Of a stretch of 64,000 bases of DNA, positions 1 through 8,948 are shown piece after piece. The stretch spans positions 3,472,001 to 3,536,000 of the forward strand of contig OW818695.1 of assembly GCA_942493345.1 (NCBI GenBank), read 5' to 3'. Every line of letters starts with the position of its first letter. Positions within the stretch are counted from its first letter, which is position 1. The notes under the pieces are model-generated. The model searched no databases, was not told the DNA's origin, and saw only the letters and a list, made by a program, of their open reading frames with translations. Position numbers and translations under genes: made by a program. Source of the DNA: GWE2-42-39 sp942493345. GTDB taxonomy: Bacteria > Bacteroidota > Bacteroidia > Bacteroidales > Prolixibacteraceae.

Positions 1-40
1 CGAAAAACCTGTACCTTCATCCTGTCGCATTTTCTGATAG

Positions 41-1300
41 ATGTTTGCCAACCGATACATATCGAAAAATATTATTTATCCTGAGTTTATCAGGCAGGAA
101 CCTGATCCTGATTTGGGGATGATTATCGTAATTCCATGTTATCGGGAGCCGGATGTTCTTGAAACGCTTCAATCATTGGTCGCTTGCACCCGGCCGACAT
201 GTGGAGCGGAAGTAATTATAGTAGTCAACCAGCCGGAAAATGAGACCTCGGAAAATAGTGAGATAAACCGCGAAACTTTTCTTCTGCTGAAGGAGTGGGA
301 AACACAGGCTGACCGACCATGGTTGCACTTCTTTCCCATTTCCCCCGATCCGTTTCCCCCAAAAACCGCAGGCGCCGGAATGTCCCGAAAAACCGGCATG
401 GACGAGGCTATTCGCCGTTTTCATGCGATCAACAGGCCCGATGGAATTATTGTATCGCTGGATGCCGATACCATTGTTGATCCTGCTTACCTGGTCGAGA
501 TAGAACAGTTTTTTAAGGCAAATACCGGGTATGTTGGCGCAACGATTAGGTTTCAGCATCGGATCGACCCTGCGATGACGGACGAGAGACAAACCGAAGG
601 AATTCGTTTGTACGAAAGATATCTTCATTATTACCGCGATGCACTTGCATATACAGGCTATCCTTTTGCGATTTTTACGATTGGTTCGGCTTTTTGCTGT
701 ACCGCCGAATCGTATACAAAACAGGGTGGCATGAACCGTCGGCAGGCGGGCGAAGATTTTTATTTTTTGCATAAACTCAGCCAGCTTGGTCCGATCGGTG
801 AAATTAATTCTACCTGTGTTTTTCCGTTGGCACGTTTGTCCGACCGGGTTCCTTTTGGCACCGGTCCAATCCTGCAACGCTGGCTTGATGGACAGGAAGA
901 TTTGACCTATACCTATAATTTTCAGGCTTTCTCCGATTTGAAGGTTTTCTTTGATCAGCTTGACTCTCTTTTCAAAATTAATGAGGACGCTTATCATCGA
1001 TTATTGGCCAAATTACCACTGCCTCTCCAACAATTTCTAAAAGAAGATCATTTTTTCGAGGAATTGACCGTCGTAAATCAACATTCCTCTTCTGTTCTCA
1101 CTTTCAGGAAACGTTTTTTTCAGGTATTTAATGCGTTTAAAATTTTGAAATTCATTAACTTTATCCATCATTCTTTTTATTCAAAACAAAAAATTTATCA
1201 GGCAGAAACAAAATTACTCTTTCAAAAAAAAATAATTGATCAGATTGATTTTGAATGGTATTTGATGAAATTTTTAGTCTGGTTTTCAATGAACCAGTAA
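41..1300 (+). CDS. family 2 glycosyltransferase
   Basis: The 419-residue protein has a GT-A nucleotide-sugar fold. A first beta strand leads into PCYRE at residues 32-36, and the DXD-type metal-binding motif DADT is at residues 141-144. The second half holds a GEDFYFLHKL segment of the kind that contains the acceptor-side acidic residues in GT2 enzymes. I see no convincing membrane segment, so it is probably cytosolic or peripheral to the membrane. The acceptor and the sugar cannot be read from the sequence. The ATG at 41 is close to the window edge, and an operon partner could lie upstream. The C-terminal 120 residues are unusually rich in Phe, Lys and Ile. The family call is firm and the substrate unknown. 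Confidence 0.8.
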   Translation: MFANRYISKNIIYPEFIRQEPDPDLGMIIVIPCYREPDVLETLQSLVACTRPTCGAEVIIVVNQPENETSENSEINRETFLLLKEWETQADRPWLHFFPISPDPFPPKTAGAGMSRKTGMDEAIRRFHAINRPDGIIVSLDADTIVDPAYLVEIEQFFKANTGYVGATIRFQHRIDPAMTDERQTEGIRLYERYLHYYRDALAYTGYPFAIFTIGSAFCCTAESYTKQGGMNRRQAGEDFYFLHKLSQLGPIGEINSTCVFPLARLSDRVPFGTGPILQRWLDGQEDLTYTYNFQAFSDLKVFFDQLDSLFKINEDAYHRLLAKLPLPLQQFLKEDHFFEELTVVNQHSSSVLTFRKRFFQVFNAFKILKFINFIHHSFYSKQKIYQAETKLLFQKKIIDQIDFEWYLMKFLVWFSMNQ

Positions 1301-1351
1301 TCTTTAAAAGGATGAGACAGCCATTAGAGCTAAAGCTCAAACCAACAGAAA

Positions 1352-4300
1352 ATGAATAAATGGCTATATTCCATGCGTTACAAAAAAGAGAACTCAATTT
1401 ATAGAATAGCGGAGATGGGAAAAGGTGAGACGATACAAAAGCTGCAATTACAGATTGAAGAATTACAAAACCAACTGGCTGAGGTAAAAGCCTGTTCGAA
1501 AGATCAGAATTTTCAGAGTAACAATCAAAAAGAAGTTGAAGATGCGCTTCGGGAAAGCAACCGTAGAATAAATACCATGGTGAACAACCTGAAGGGAGTT
1601 ATATACCGTTGTCGTAACGACCGTGACTGGACAATGGAATATATTAGCCAGGGAATTACCGATTTGACTGGTTACCCGGTTGGTGACTTTATCGACAATA
1701 AAGTTCGTTCTTTTAATTCCATAATTGTATCTGAAGACCGGAATCGGGTTTGGGAAAATTGGCAGGATGTTCTTGCTAAAAAACAATATTTTACGGATGA
1801 ATACCGACTTTTAACATCTGCCGGAGACGAACGATGGGTATGGGAACGGGGCTGCGGCGTGTTCGAAAATGACCGGTTGATCGCCCTTGAAGGTTTCATT
1901 GCTGATATTACTGAACAGAAAAAAACAGAAACCGATTTGAAATTGAAAGATGAGCTCCTTCTTTTGACTGGTAGCATAGCCAAAGTCGGGGGCTGGGAAT
2001 TTGATGTAAAAACGCTGAAAGGTACCTGGACCGAGGAAGTTGCCCGAATTCACGATTTAGATCCGTCGTTGCAAACAGACGTACAACTTGGAATTAGTTT
2101 CTATACACCCGAGAGCAAAGCAATAATTGAAAGAGCTATAACTGATGCCATTGAAAAGGGAACGCCTTACGATCTGGAACTTGAATTAATCAGTGCGAAA
2201 GGTATAAAAAAGTGGGTGCGGACACAGGGAACTCCTTTGTTTGTGAATGATAAGATCGTAAAAATAAGGGGTATTTTTCAGGATATTACGGAGCGAAAAG
2301 AAGCTGTAATTAGGCTGGAAAACGAAAAATCCCGATTGAAATCTTTAATCGAAACAATTCCTGATTTGATCTGGCTGAAAGATCCGGAAGGGGTTTATAT
2401 TTCCTGTAATCCACGGTTTGAAAATTTCTTTGGCGCAAAAGAAGCAGAAATAAAAGGAAAAACAGATTATGATTTTATGCCTGCGGAGCTGGCTGATTTT
2501 TTCAGGCAAAAAGATAAAGAAGCCATTCTTGCTAATGAATCAAGAACCAACCTCGAATGGGTGAAATTTAACAACGACGGACATCAGGAATACCTTGAAA
2601 CAATTAAAACCCCGATGTATGATTCACATGGAAAACTGATTGGCGTACTTGGAATTTCCCGCGATGTTACTGAAAAACACCAGAATGAAGAAATGTTGAA
2701 AGAAAAAGACTTGATTTTTGAGTCTTTACTTGAAAACAGCCCTGTGTATATCTTTTTTAAAGATCATAATATTCGTGCATTATATCTTAGCAAGAACTAT
2801 GAGAAAATGCTGGGAATGCCCCTAAATGAAATCATCGGAAAGGATATGGACGATTTGTTCCCGTCTGATCTGGCGAAAAGTATGATTGAAGATGATAAAC
2901 GAATATTGAATGAAGGGAAACTGGTTGAGGTTGATGAAGAATTGAATGGGAAATACTATACCACGATAAAATTTCCGATTGAGCGCGAAGGTGAAAATTC
3001 CTGGCTTGCTGGATTTACGATTGATATCACCGATCGGAAGATGGTTGAAATGGCCTTGCAACAGAGTGAAGCGCGGCTGTCGGCTTTTATGAGCTTTATT
3101 CCTGCAATGATTTTGATTAAAGATGACCAGTTTCGGCCTGTGTTTGCAAACGAAAAATTTCAAGAGTCTTTTCCTATCGAAGATTGGATGGGAAAAAAAC
3201 CACATGAGACGTTTGGAAAGGATGTGGCTGATTTGATGGTGTTGAAGGACACTGAAGCAATGGAAAAGGGGCATGTCTCATACGAAGAAGTATGGAATGA
3301 CAAAGAAGGTATCTCGCATACTTATCATACCCGGAAATTCAGGATCGATATTCCGGGATCACAGCCATTACTTGGATCAATTATTATAGATATCACGGAG
3401 TCGAAAAATGCTCAATACGAACTGTTGCTTGCAAAACAGAAAGCCGAAGAAAGTGATAAACTTAAAACGGCGTTCTTACAAAACATGAGTCACGAGATCC
3501 GCACACCGATGAATGCAATTATGGGCTTCTCCGAGATTCTACCTGATGTGTTTGATGATAAGCCCCAGTTGGAATATTATACCCGGATTATCAGTCAGCG
3601 TTGTACCGATTTGCTTGGGATCATTGATGAAATTCTGGATATCGCCCGGATTGAGTCCGGCCATTTATCAGTTCACAAGGAAGAATGTAATTTGAAAGAA
3701 TGGATTTCGGAAATTGAGTCGTTTTTAAAGGAATATCAAAAAAGATTAAAAAAAGAGCATATTATTCTAGCCTTGAAATGTGATTTTTCCGAGAATCAAA
3801 CAGTCATTATCGACCAGGGAAAAATCAAACAGATTCTGATTAATCTGGTTAGTAATGCGTTTAAATTTACTGAAAAAGGAAAAATTGAAATTGGATGCAG
3901 TATTGAAAATCACAACCAACTCCATTTTTTCGTTTTGGATACTGGCATTGGCATTCCGGAAGAAAAACAATCTTCGATTTTCGATCGGTTTGCGCAAGTC
4001 GATCCAATGGCTTCCAGGTTGTATGGAGGAACAGGGCTGGGCTTAGCAATTGTAAAAGGTTTGCTGGATGCACTTCATGGTAATATACGCATGGAGTCGG
4101 AGCCTGAAAAGGGAACTGCTTTTTATTTTTCGATTCCTTTTAGCCGTTGTCACAGTAACGAAAAAATATCGAAATCTCCCGGTATCTCCGATCAGGAACA
4201 AGAACGGAAAAAGATACTTATTGTGGAAGATGATCATTACAATTTTGTCTATTTAAAACATTTGTTTCGAAGGACAAACCATTTGATTATTCATGCTGAA

Positions 4301-4567
4301 AATGGTAAAAAGGCAATTGATCAAGCACTGAATAATGAGTTTGACCTTGCATTGATAGATATTCGGTTGCCCGACATGGATGGCTATGAGATTATTCGAA
4401 TAATTAAGGAGCAAAAACCCAAATTAAAAATAATTGTCCAAACGGCCTATGCCTCGGAGAACGATAAACAAAATGCCCTGAATGCCGGTTGCGACGATTA
4501 TATTAGTAAACCAATACGAAACGATTTGTTTATGCAGAAAGTAAACAGCTTGTTGAAAATGAATTGA
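1352..4567 (+). CDS. multi-PAS hybrid sensor histidine kinase/response regulator
   Basis: This 1071-residue protein has a short coiled coil (about residues 23-50), then five PAS/PAC units (about 75-190, 200-315, 325-445, 450-570 and 575-690), each closing with an ITD/ITE/VTE-K type PAC ending. The kinase core follows: H-box SHEIRTP with the phospho-accepting His at residue 714, N-box NLVSNAF from 831, and DTGIGIP from 863. A C-terminal receiver domain has its acceptor Asp at about residue 1003 in DIRLPDMDG and a conserved Lys in ISKPI. There is no signal peptide, membrane segment or HAMP domain, so it should sense a cytoplasmic cue. The receiver is the last domain and no DNA-binding output follows, so the phosphate probably passes to a separate partner. 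The start is uncertain: in-frame ATGs at 1373 and 1415 (MGKGE) are alternatives, and neither has a clear ribosome-binding site. Confidence 0.88.
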   Translation: MNKWLYSMRYKKENSIYRIAEMGKGETIQKLQLQIEELQNQLAEVKACSKDQNFQSNNQKEVEDALRESNRRINTMVNNLKGVIYRCRNDRDWTMEYISQGITDLTGYPVGDFIDNKVRSFNSIIVSEDRNRVWENWQDVLAKKQYFTDEYRLLTSAGDERWVWERGCGVFENDRLIALEGFIADITEQKKTETDLKLKDELLLLTGSIAKVGGWEFDVKTLKGTWTEEVARIHDLDPSLQTDVQLGISFYTPESKAIIERAITDAIEKGTPYDLELELISAKGIKKWVRTQGTPLFVNDKIVKIRGIFQDITERKEAVIRLENEKSRLKSLIETIPDLIWLKDPEGVYISCNPRFENFFGAKEAEIKGKTDYDFMPAELADFFRQKDKEAILANESRTNLEWVKFNNDGHQEYLETIKTPMYDSHGKLIGVLGISRDVTEKHQNEEMLKEKDLIFESLLENSPVYIFFKDHNIRALYLSKNYEKMLGMPLNEIIGKDMDDLFPSDLAKSMIEDDKRILNEGKLVEVDEELNGKYYTTIKFPIEREGENSWLAGFTIDITDRKMVEMALQQSEARLSAFMSFIPAMILIKDDQFRPVFANEKFQESFPIEDWMGKKPHETFGKDVADLMVLKDTEAMEKGHVSYEEVWNDKEGISHTYHTRKFRIDIPGSQPLLGSIIIDITESKNAQYELLLAKQKAEESDKLKTAFLQNMSHEIRTPMNAIMGFSEILPDVFDDKPQLEYYTRIISQRCTDLLGIIDEILDIARIESGHLSVHKEECNLKEWISEIESFLKEYQKRLKKEHIILALKCDFSENQTVIIDQGKIKQILINLVSNAFKFTEKGKIEIGCSIENHNQLHFFVLDTGIGIPEEKQSSIFDRFAQVDPMASRLYGGTGLGLAIVKGLLDALHGNIRMESEPEKGTAFYFSIPFSRCHSNEKISKSPGISDQEQERKKILIVEDDHYNFVYLKHLFRRTNHLIIHAENGKKAIDQALNNEFDLALIDIRLPDMDGYEIIRIIKEQKPKLKIIVQTAYASENDKQNALNAGCDDYISKPIRNDLFMQKVNSLLKMN

Positions 4568-4616
4568 ATTTGGAGTAATTATAATGTGAAGATTCACAAA
4601 TCCAATAAGAACCAAT

Positions 4617-5003
4617 ATGACATCAAAACAAAAAACGAAAACCACCACTCCCGTAACAAAAGGCAGTGCCGATAATGGCAAACCGGCAGCCAAACGGCAA
4701 CCACGCAAATATCCCGTGAAATTCGATTCCGAAGGTTTTAAACTGATGATCGGTATCGGGCTTGCAGTGACTGCTATTGGCGCTTTAATTGTATGGGCCA
4801 CACAAACAGCTCCCGAAGGTGACAAACCAGTTTCAGCGACCAATTATTCTGTTTCCAGAAAATTGGCAGAGGCACTTCCCGAATCAACGACCCAATGGAT
4901 TGCAACCATACTGGGCGGTCTTTTTGTCGTTTTTGGCCTCTTTTGCATCATTATGGCCATAAAAATTGTCGTTCAGTATTTTGTGGCAAAAGCAAAAGAA
5001 TAA
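4617..5003 (+). CDS. small two-helix membrane protein of unknown function
   Basis: The 128-residue protein has a basic, Thr/Lys-rich N-terminal 40 residues. Two hydrophobic helices follow, at about residues 41-61 (IGIGLAVTAIGALIVW) and 94-120 (IATILGGLFVVFGLFCIIMA), joined by a polar loop of about 30 residues. The ends are predicted on the same side, probably cytoplasmic because the N-terminus is so basic. It starts 50 bp after the histidine kinase and could be read through from it. It ends 11 bp from the stop of the convergent decarboxylase gene. I recognise no family, and nothing in the context gives a function. Confidence 0.6.
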   Translation: MTSKQKTKTTTPVTKGSADNGKPAAKRQPRKYPVKFDSEGFKLMIGIGLAVTAIGALIVWATQTAPEGDKPVSATNYSVSRKLAEALPESTTQWIATILGGLFVVFGLFCIIMAIKIVVQYFVAKAKE

Positions 5004-5014
5004 TTACTTTTTCA

Positions 5015-6457
5015 TCAGCTTGCCGAAAGTTTTTTCGCAGTTTCGCTGATTATTTTCCACGCAGTTTCGATGTGGCGCCAATCGGTATTGGTTTGTCCAA
5101 TGCTCATTCTAAGAACAAACAGGTTGTTTAGAACAGTATGCGTAAAAAACAGCTTTCCTTCCAGGTTGATCGTGTCCATCAGTTTTTTGTTGAAATCATT
5201 TCCGTTTCTATGGTAGAAACATACCAGGTTCAAAGGCGGCTGGTTCAGTAAAATGAAATCATCCGATTCATCGACCCGGCGGGCAAATGCCTGGGCCATT
5301 TCAACATGTTTCCGAATATGAAATTGCAAGCCTTCAACTCCGTAGTTACGGATGACAAACCATAATTTCAGGGCACGGAACTTTCGTCCTAACTGAACAT
5401 GCCAGTCGCGATAATCAATAACTGCGCCCGACTCGGTGGCTTTATTTTTCAGGTACTCGGGAAGAATGCTCAGCGTGTTGATCAGCACAGCGCGGTCGGC
5501 AACAAAAAAACAGTCGCAGTCGAAATTCGTAAACATCCATTTGTGCGGGTTGAACAGGAAACTGTCGGCCAGCTCAATACCGTTCAGCAGTGGACGAAAT
5601 TCGGGACAGATAGCTGCTGTTCCTGCCATTGCCGCATCGATGTGCAGCCACAGATTGTACTTTTTGCAGATTTTCCCGATTTCAGGAACCGGGTCAATCG
5701 CGTTTGATGAAGTTGTTCCGACCGATGCACAAGCAAAAAACGGTGTCAGGCCGTTGGCTAAATCGGTTTTTATTTGCTGTTCAAGCGCGTCGGGGTTCAT
5801 GGCAAAAGTTTCATCAACCTCTATTTTCCGCAAGTTGTTTTTACCGATTCCTGCAATTTTAATTGCTTTTTCAGCTGACGAATGGGTTTGCGACGAAATA
5901 TAGGCAACCAGCCCTTTCATCACTCCTTCGTCATTCGACAAAAAGTTGGTTTTTTTCTCGCGTGCCGCCAGTATTGCGGTTAATGTCCCGGTCGATGCCG
6001 TATCCTGAATGACACCGCCACCTGTGCTTGTCGATTTAAATTGTGCAGGCAGCGAAAGCATATCAGCCATCCAGTCGAGAACGTGGGTTTCGAGTTCCGT
6101 GGCAGCTGGGCTGGTTGCCCAAAGCATTCCCTGTACACCAAGCCCGGAAGCCAGCATTTCGCCCAATATGGAAGGCGCGGAGTTGTTCGAAGGGAAATAG
6201 GCAAAAAAGTTGGGCGACTGCCAATGGGTTATTCCCGGTATGATAATTTTGTTTACGTCTTTCATTACGGTATCGAATGATTCGCCTTTCATTGGCGCCG
6301 ATGCCGGTAATTGCGCACGTATTTCTCCCGGTTTCACCTGCGACAGCACCGGGTAATTTTCGACATTTTCAAGATAGTCGGCTATCCAGTCGACCATTTT
6401 TTTCCCTTGTTCCCTGAATTCGGAAACAGGCATGTGAAATGATTTCGTATCGTTCAT
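5015..6457 (-). CDS. pyridoxal-phosphate-dependent aromatic amino acid decarboxylase family protein
   Basis: The 480-residue protein is a full-length group II PLP decarboxylase. The cofactor-binding Asp lies in HIDAAMAG (D274), and the Schiff-base lysine is K306 in NPHKW. The N-terminal HWQSPNFFAYFP block matches the substrate-pocket region of aromatic L-amino acid decarboxylases (DOPA, tyrosine and tryptophan decarboxylases). It should release CO2 from an aromatic amino acid to give the amine, in the cytoplasm. The substrate cannot be fixed from motifs. The acylphosphatase gene lies just upstream on the same strand with an 11-bp gap, so the two may be co-transcribed, although no functional link is known to me. 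Confidence 0.9.
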   Translation of the reverse strand: MNDTKSFHMPVSEFREQGKKMVDWIADYLENVENYPVLSQVKPGEIRAQLPASAPMKGESFDTVMKDVNKIIIPGITHWQSPNFFAYFPSNNSAPSILGEMLASGLGVQGMLWATSPAATELETHVLDWMADMLSLPAQFKSTSTGGGVIQDTASTGTLTAILAAREKKTNFLSNDEGVMKGLVAYISSQTHSSAEKAIKIAGIGKNNLRKIEVDETFAMNPDALEQQIKTDLANGLTPFFACASVGTTSSNAIDPVPEIGKICKKYNLWLHIDAAMAGTAAICPEFRPLLNGIELADSFLFNPHKWMFTNFDCDCFFVADRAVLINTLSILPEYLKNKATESGAVIDYRDWHVQLGRKFRALKLWFVIRNYGVEGLQFHIRKHVEMAQAFARRVDESDDFILLNQPPLNLVCFYHRNGNDFNKKLMDTINLEGKLFFTHTVLNNLFVLRMSIGQTNTDWRHIETAWKIISETAKKLSAS

Positions 6458-6468
6458 AAATGATTTTT

Positions 6469-6744
6469 TTATCTGACAGAAAATGAATCGGGAATACTTT
6501 CAGAAACAAAATCGCTGATTGAAACCGACAACACACGAGCCCGGGCGGGACCAATTTTTACCCAGTCGATAAATGTTTCCATGCCGGGTTTTGTACCATG
6601 GGCAACAATTTCGATATCTTGGTTTGGTAAATTCCGTACCCAACCGGTTATATTATAATCGGAGGCTTTTTGCGTCACAAACCATCGGTATCCCACTCCC
6701 TGTACCCGTCCTGCCACAATGATATGTACTGATCGTTGAGCCAA
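6469..6744 (-). CDS. acyP: acylphosphatase
   Basis: The 91-residue protein has the complete acylphosphatase signature. GRVQGVGYRW at residues 12-21 supplies the phosphate-binding loop and Arg20, and the catalytic Asn is N38 in GWVRN. It hydrolyses the carboxyl-phosphate bond of small acyl phosphates in the cytoplasm. The start appears to be TTG at 6744: the frame is closed by a stop at 6757-6759, the next Met comes after the active site, and family members start within about ten residues of the loop. It precedes the decarboxylase on the same strand. Confidence 0.92.
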   Translation of the reverse strand: MAQRSVHIIVAGRVQGVGYRWFVTQKASDYNITGWVRNLPNQDIEIVAHGTKPGMETFIDWVKIGPARARVLSVSISDFVSESIPDSFSVR

Positions 6745-6759
6745 TATTCTTTTGTGTTA

Positions 6760-7140
6760 TCAATTTTTATTCTGTTCTGCGGTTGCTGTGTTAAATAAAT
6801 CGGTTGTTTCTTTCTGAACAAGAACCCAGATTGAATAAACACCGATTGCTGTGCCAATCGGGAAGCTCAGGAGTTTTAACGCAGATACGATCAGGATTAA
6901 GATACGGGCCCATTCTTTGTATTTGAAAAGGCCGATACCTCCAATAAAACCGGGAATTGCAAGAATAAACAGAAATATTGCCAAGGCATTGGCTATTATT
7001 GTCAACACCATTTCTGCGTCCTGATCTTCAACAAAATTACCGATAAGACTTAATATTGAATACAAAACAATTGCAAGCAAAAATCCCAAAATACTCAAAG
7101 CGATATGCAACGAAGCAACGGTACGTATATGTCCTTCCAT
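6760..7140 (-). CDS. small integral membrane protein of unknown function
   Basis: The 126-residue protein has three clear hydrophobic segments at about residues 9-33, 45-70 and 82-112, with a short acidic loop (EDQDAE) between the first two. The FKYKEWAR segment after the second helix resembles small Bacteroidota membrane proteins of unknown role. It ends 15 bp upstream of the acylphosphatase and lies on the same strand, so it may lead a three-gene transcript with acyP and the decarboxylase. No catalytic motif is visible. Confidence 0.65.
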   Translation of the reverse strand: MEGHIRTVASLHIALSILGFLLAIVLYSILSLIGNFVEDQDAEMVLTIIANALAIFLFILAIPGFIGGIGLFKYKEWARILILIVSALKLLSFPIGTAIGVYSIWVLVQKETTDLFNTATAEQNKN

Positions 7141-7186
7141 GGCAGATATTTTTTTGTTAATGTTGAAGTCTAAAATTACTCATTTA

Positions 7187-7217
7187 TTTTGAGTAGTTGT
7201 TATTTCATCTAATTTTG
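7187..7217 (+). promoter_or_regulatory. Bacteroidota-type promoter for the 76-residue membrane protein gene
   Basis: A -33 box TTTTG (7187-7191) is followed by an 18-nt spacer and a perfect -7 box TAATTTTG (7210-7217), matching the published TTTG/TAnnTTTG consensus. An inverted repeat TACTCA/TGAGTA overlaps the -33 box and could be a regulator site. The gene starts at 7253. Confidence 0.65.
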
Positions 7218-7252
7218 TGTAAAAATCCCTGGCGGGGATAAAAATAGTAATC

Positions 7253-7483
7253 ATGAAAGTATTTTTGTTGGCAATAGTATTGGTTACCTTGGTTTTGCTA
7301 GGCTTGGCAGTTTCTATTTTATTTAAAAAAGATGGAAAATTTCCCAATACTCACATCGGAGGAAATAAACACCTGAAGAAGAAAGGAATTTATTGTGCAC
7401 AGACTTTCGACAAGATGGAGCATGCAAAAGCAAAAAAAGAAAATCAGTATAAGGAAGTCAAACTGGTTGCACCTCATAAATAA
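7253..7483 (+). CDS. small conserved membrane-anchored protein of unknown function
   Basis: The 76-residue protein has one N-terminal membrane helix (residues 2-24) and a short basic tail. The tail includes FPNTHIGGNK, a Cys in GIYCAQT, and a Lys-rich stretch. I recall similar FPNTHIGG/CAQ peptides in other Bacteroidota but cannot name a function. It has its own promoter (7187-7217), and a strong hairpin with a T-run follows at 7534-7558, so it is probably a monocistronic unit. The single conserved-looking Cys could hold a metal or take part in redox chemistry, which is speculation. Confidence 0.7.
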   Translation: MKVFLLAIVLVTLVLLGLAVSILFKKDGKFPNTHIGGNKHLKKKGIYCAQTFDKMEHAKAKKENQYKEVKLVAPHK

Positions 7484-7533
7484 TACCGGGGATCGCGTCA
7501 ACGCATTTTTACATTGATCTTTTCATAAAAACG

Positions 7534-7558
7534 AAAATCCGTAGTGACGGATTTTTTT
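7534..7558 (+). terminator. intrinsic terminator after the small membrane protein
   Basis: A perfect 9-bp stem (AAAATCCGT/ACGGATTTT, 7534-7542 and 7547-7555) with a 4-nt loop runs directly into a T-tract. Confidence 0.8.
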
Positions 7559-7576
7559 CTTTTCACTATATTGCGC

Positions 7577-7612
7577 ATAAAAGCAATCAGGAAAAGATTT
7601 GATTGCTTTTAT
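7577..7612. repeat. 13-bp perfect inverted repeat
   Basis: ATAAAAGCAATCA (7577-7589) and its exact reverse complement (7600-7612) enclose a 10-nt loop. The hairpin lies between the terminator at 7534 and the secreted-protein gene at 7663. It could be a second, reverse-facing terminator or an element in the leader of the 7663 gene. Confidence 0.6.
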
Positions 7613-7662
7613 GTGTTAAATCTGTTTTTTTTTACCGTTAAATCTTTGAAGCACGATTAAAA

Positions 7663-8619
7663 ATGAAGACACAAAAAACGATTGCTCTGGTTGGCTTTTC
7701 GGGTCTTTTTCGCATGGTTTTACTGTTTGGCTTCTTGCTATCCGGGTTCGTTGTTTTTTCCCAAAACTGGAATTTGAAGGATATAGGAGTGGGGATTATT
7801 TTGTCTGATGATCAGTATGATAAAGAATTGAAGATTGTACAGCGAGGAAACGACTGGAATCAGAAAGAGTTGTATGAAAGCGGGGCCTTTTCGGGGCAGG
7901 GTAAAATATTTGCAGCCTGGATTGCGGGGCCTCATACCGATAAATATTTAAACAGCTTTGGCGTACCAGCTTGGTTGTATAAGTATAGTATCACTTATCC
8001 TGATGGCCGTAAGCAGGAGTTTGGTCCTTTTGGCTTTTATACGCCAGGGTTTAGTTCTTTCATGATTAATGCTTCTTCTTCCAATGATGTGGGAAAATGG
8101 AAAATCGATTTTTATATTGTCAACCGGGATACCAAAGAAACCAGGGGCATTGGTTCGGTCGATTTTCAAATGAATGCCGGGGAAAAAGCTGCGGCGAATG
8201 CTTCTGCCTGGCCGGTGAAAGATATTGGTATTGGTATTTATGATGATTCGGAGTACGACCGGGTACTGAAAATTGTGGAAAAAGGCGATGTGTGGTCGCA
8301 GGGAAAATTGTATGAACAAGGTAATTTTGCTGGACGTGGCAAAGTGTTCGGTTCGTGGATTGTTGGTCCGCCTGTCGATACGTACTTGAACAGTTTCGGC
8401 GTACCAATCTATAATTATAAATACAAAATTACTTATCCTGACGGGACTCAAAATGAATTTGGTCCCTATGGATTTTACACGCCGGGTTTTACAACTTTTC
8501 TTCTTCCTCTGTATAGCGGGAACTGCATCGGAAAATTTAAGATTGAATATTTTATCTGGAACAGGGATACACAGGCTGCTATACCAATTGGCACAAGGGA
8601 ATTTACAATGAATAAATAA
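7663..8619 (+). CDS. secreted protein with two tandem copies of an unrecognised domain
   Basis: The 318-residue protein has a long signal peptide (hydrophobic about residues 15-32, cleavage near FSQ). Two copies of one 136-residue domain follow, at residues 36-171 and 183-318. Both contain the blocks LKDIG/VKDIG, YDKELKIV/YDRVLKIV, YLNSFGVP, ITYPDG, EFGP(F/Y)GFYTPGF and NRDT, and roughly half of the residues are identical by eye. The copies are joined by an Ala-rich 11-residue linker. No catalytic motif, sorting tail or lipobox is visible, so it is probably periplasmic or extracellular. The gene is flanked by hairpins and has no operon partner. I do not recognise the family. The many Trp, Tyr and Gly residues suggest a beta-sandwich binding module, which is an inference. 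Confidence 0.75.
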   Translation: MKTQKTIALVGFSGLFRMVLLFGFLLSGFVVFSQNWNLKDIGVGIILSDDQYDKELKIVQRGNDWNQKELYESGAFSGQGKIFAAWIAGPHTDKYLNSFGVPAWLYKYSITYPDGRKQEFGPFGFYTPGFSSFMINASSSNDVGKWKIDFYIVNRDTKETRGIGSVDFQMNAGEKAAANASAWPVKDIGIGIYDDSEYDRVLKIVEKGDVWSQGKLYEQGNFAGRGKVFGSWIVGPPVDTYLNSFGVPIYNYKYKITYPDGTQNEFGPYGFYTPGFTTFLLPLYSGNCIGKFKIEYFIWNRDTQAAIPIGTREFTMNK

Positions 8620-8797
8620 GTAAAATCCTGTTGGGAACAGACGACTTGGTGCAATGGTTTCCGGGAAAACAGACAATGAGATCTATCCGGGTAAAGTTCA
8701 CGACTGTGCCATTTCGGGTTTTTACACGATTCAAAATTTAAAAATTATTTTTCGACTGATATTTTCGAGATAAATACTTGTTTTATAAGTATGTAGG

Positions 8798-8848
8798 AAA
8801 GCTGTTGTGCGCGTCAACTTTGAAAACTTGATGTACAACAGCTTTTTA
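8798..8848 (+). terminator. hairpin terminator upstream of uxaE
   Basis: The arms AAAGCTGTTGT (8798-8808) and ACAACAGCTTT (8835-8845) form an 11-bp stem with a 26-nt loop, followed by T residues. Confidence 0.65.
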
Positions 8849-8850
8849 TC

Positions 8851-8894
8851 TTTTGGGGTAATAAAATATATATCTATTTTCGTGTTCGTACACG
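8851..8894 (+). promoter_or_regulatory. uxaE promoter with an adjoining palindrome
   Basis: TTTTG (8851-8855), a 19-nt spacer and TATTTTCG (8875-8882; one mismatch to TAnnTTTG) form a good Bacteroidota promoter. A small palindrome with arms CGTGT/ACACG around TCGT (8881-8894) begins on the last two bases of the -7 box. That position would suit a repressor operator. The promoter is well supported; the operator role is inferred. Confidence 0.6.
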
Positions 8895-8948
8895 GAGTAT
8901 GTTTACTGTGTAACTTTATATCTTAAAATCTGTAAATCGAATAAGCAA

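Larger units (their letters stand above)
8620..8948. other. 329-bp intergenic region before the hexuronate genes
   Basis: No coding potential is apparent. It holds the terminator at 8798-8848 for the upstream gene and the promoter/operator-like region at 8851-8894 for uxaE, both listed separately. I see nothing in the first 170 bp. Confidence 0.6.

Noticed and set aside
173..997. Long minus-strand frame opposite the first glycosyltransferase
   Set aside because: It is a shadow of the real gene and has no motifs. The plus-strand frame carries the GT2 signature.
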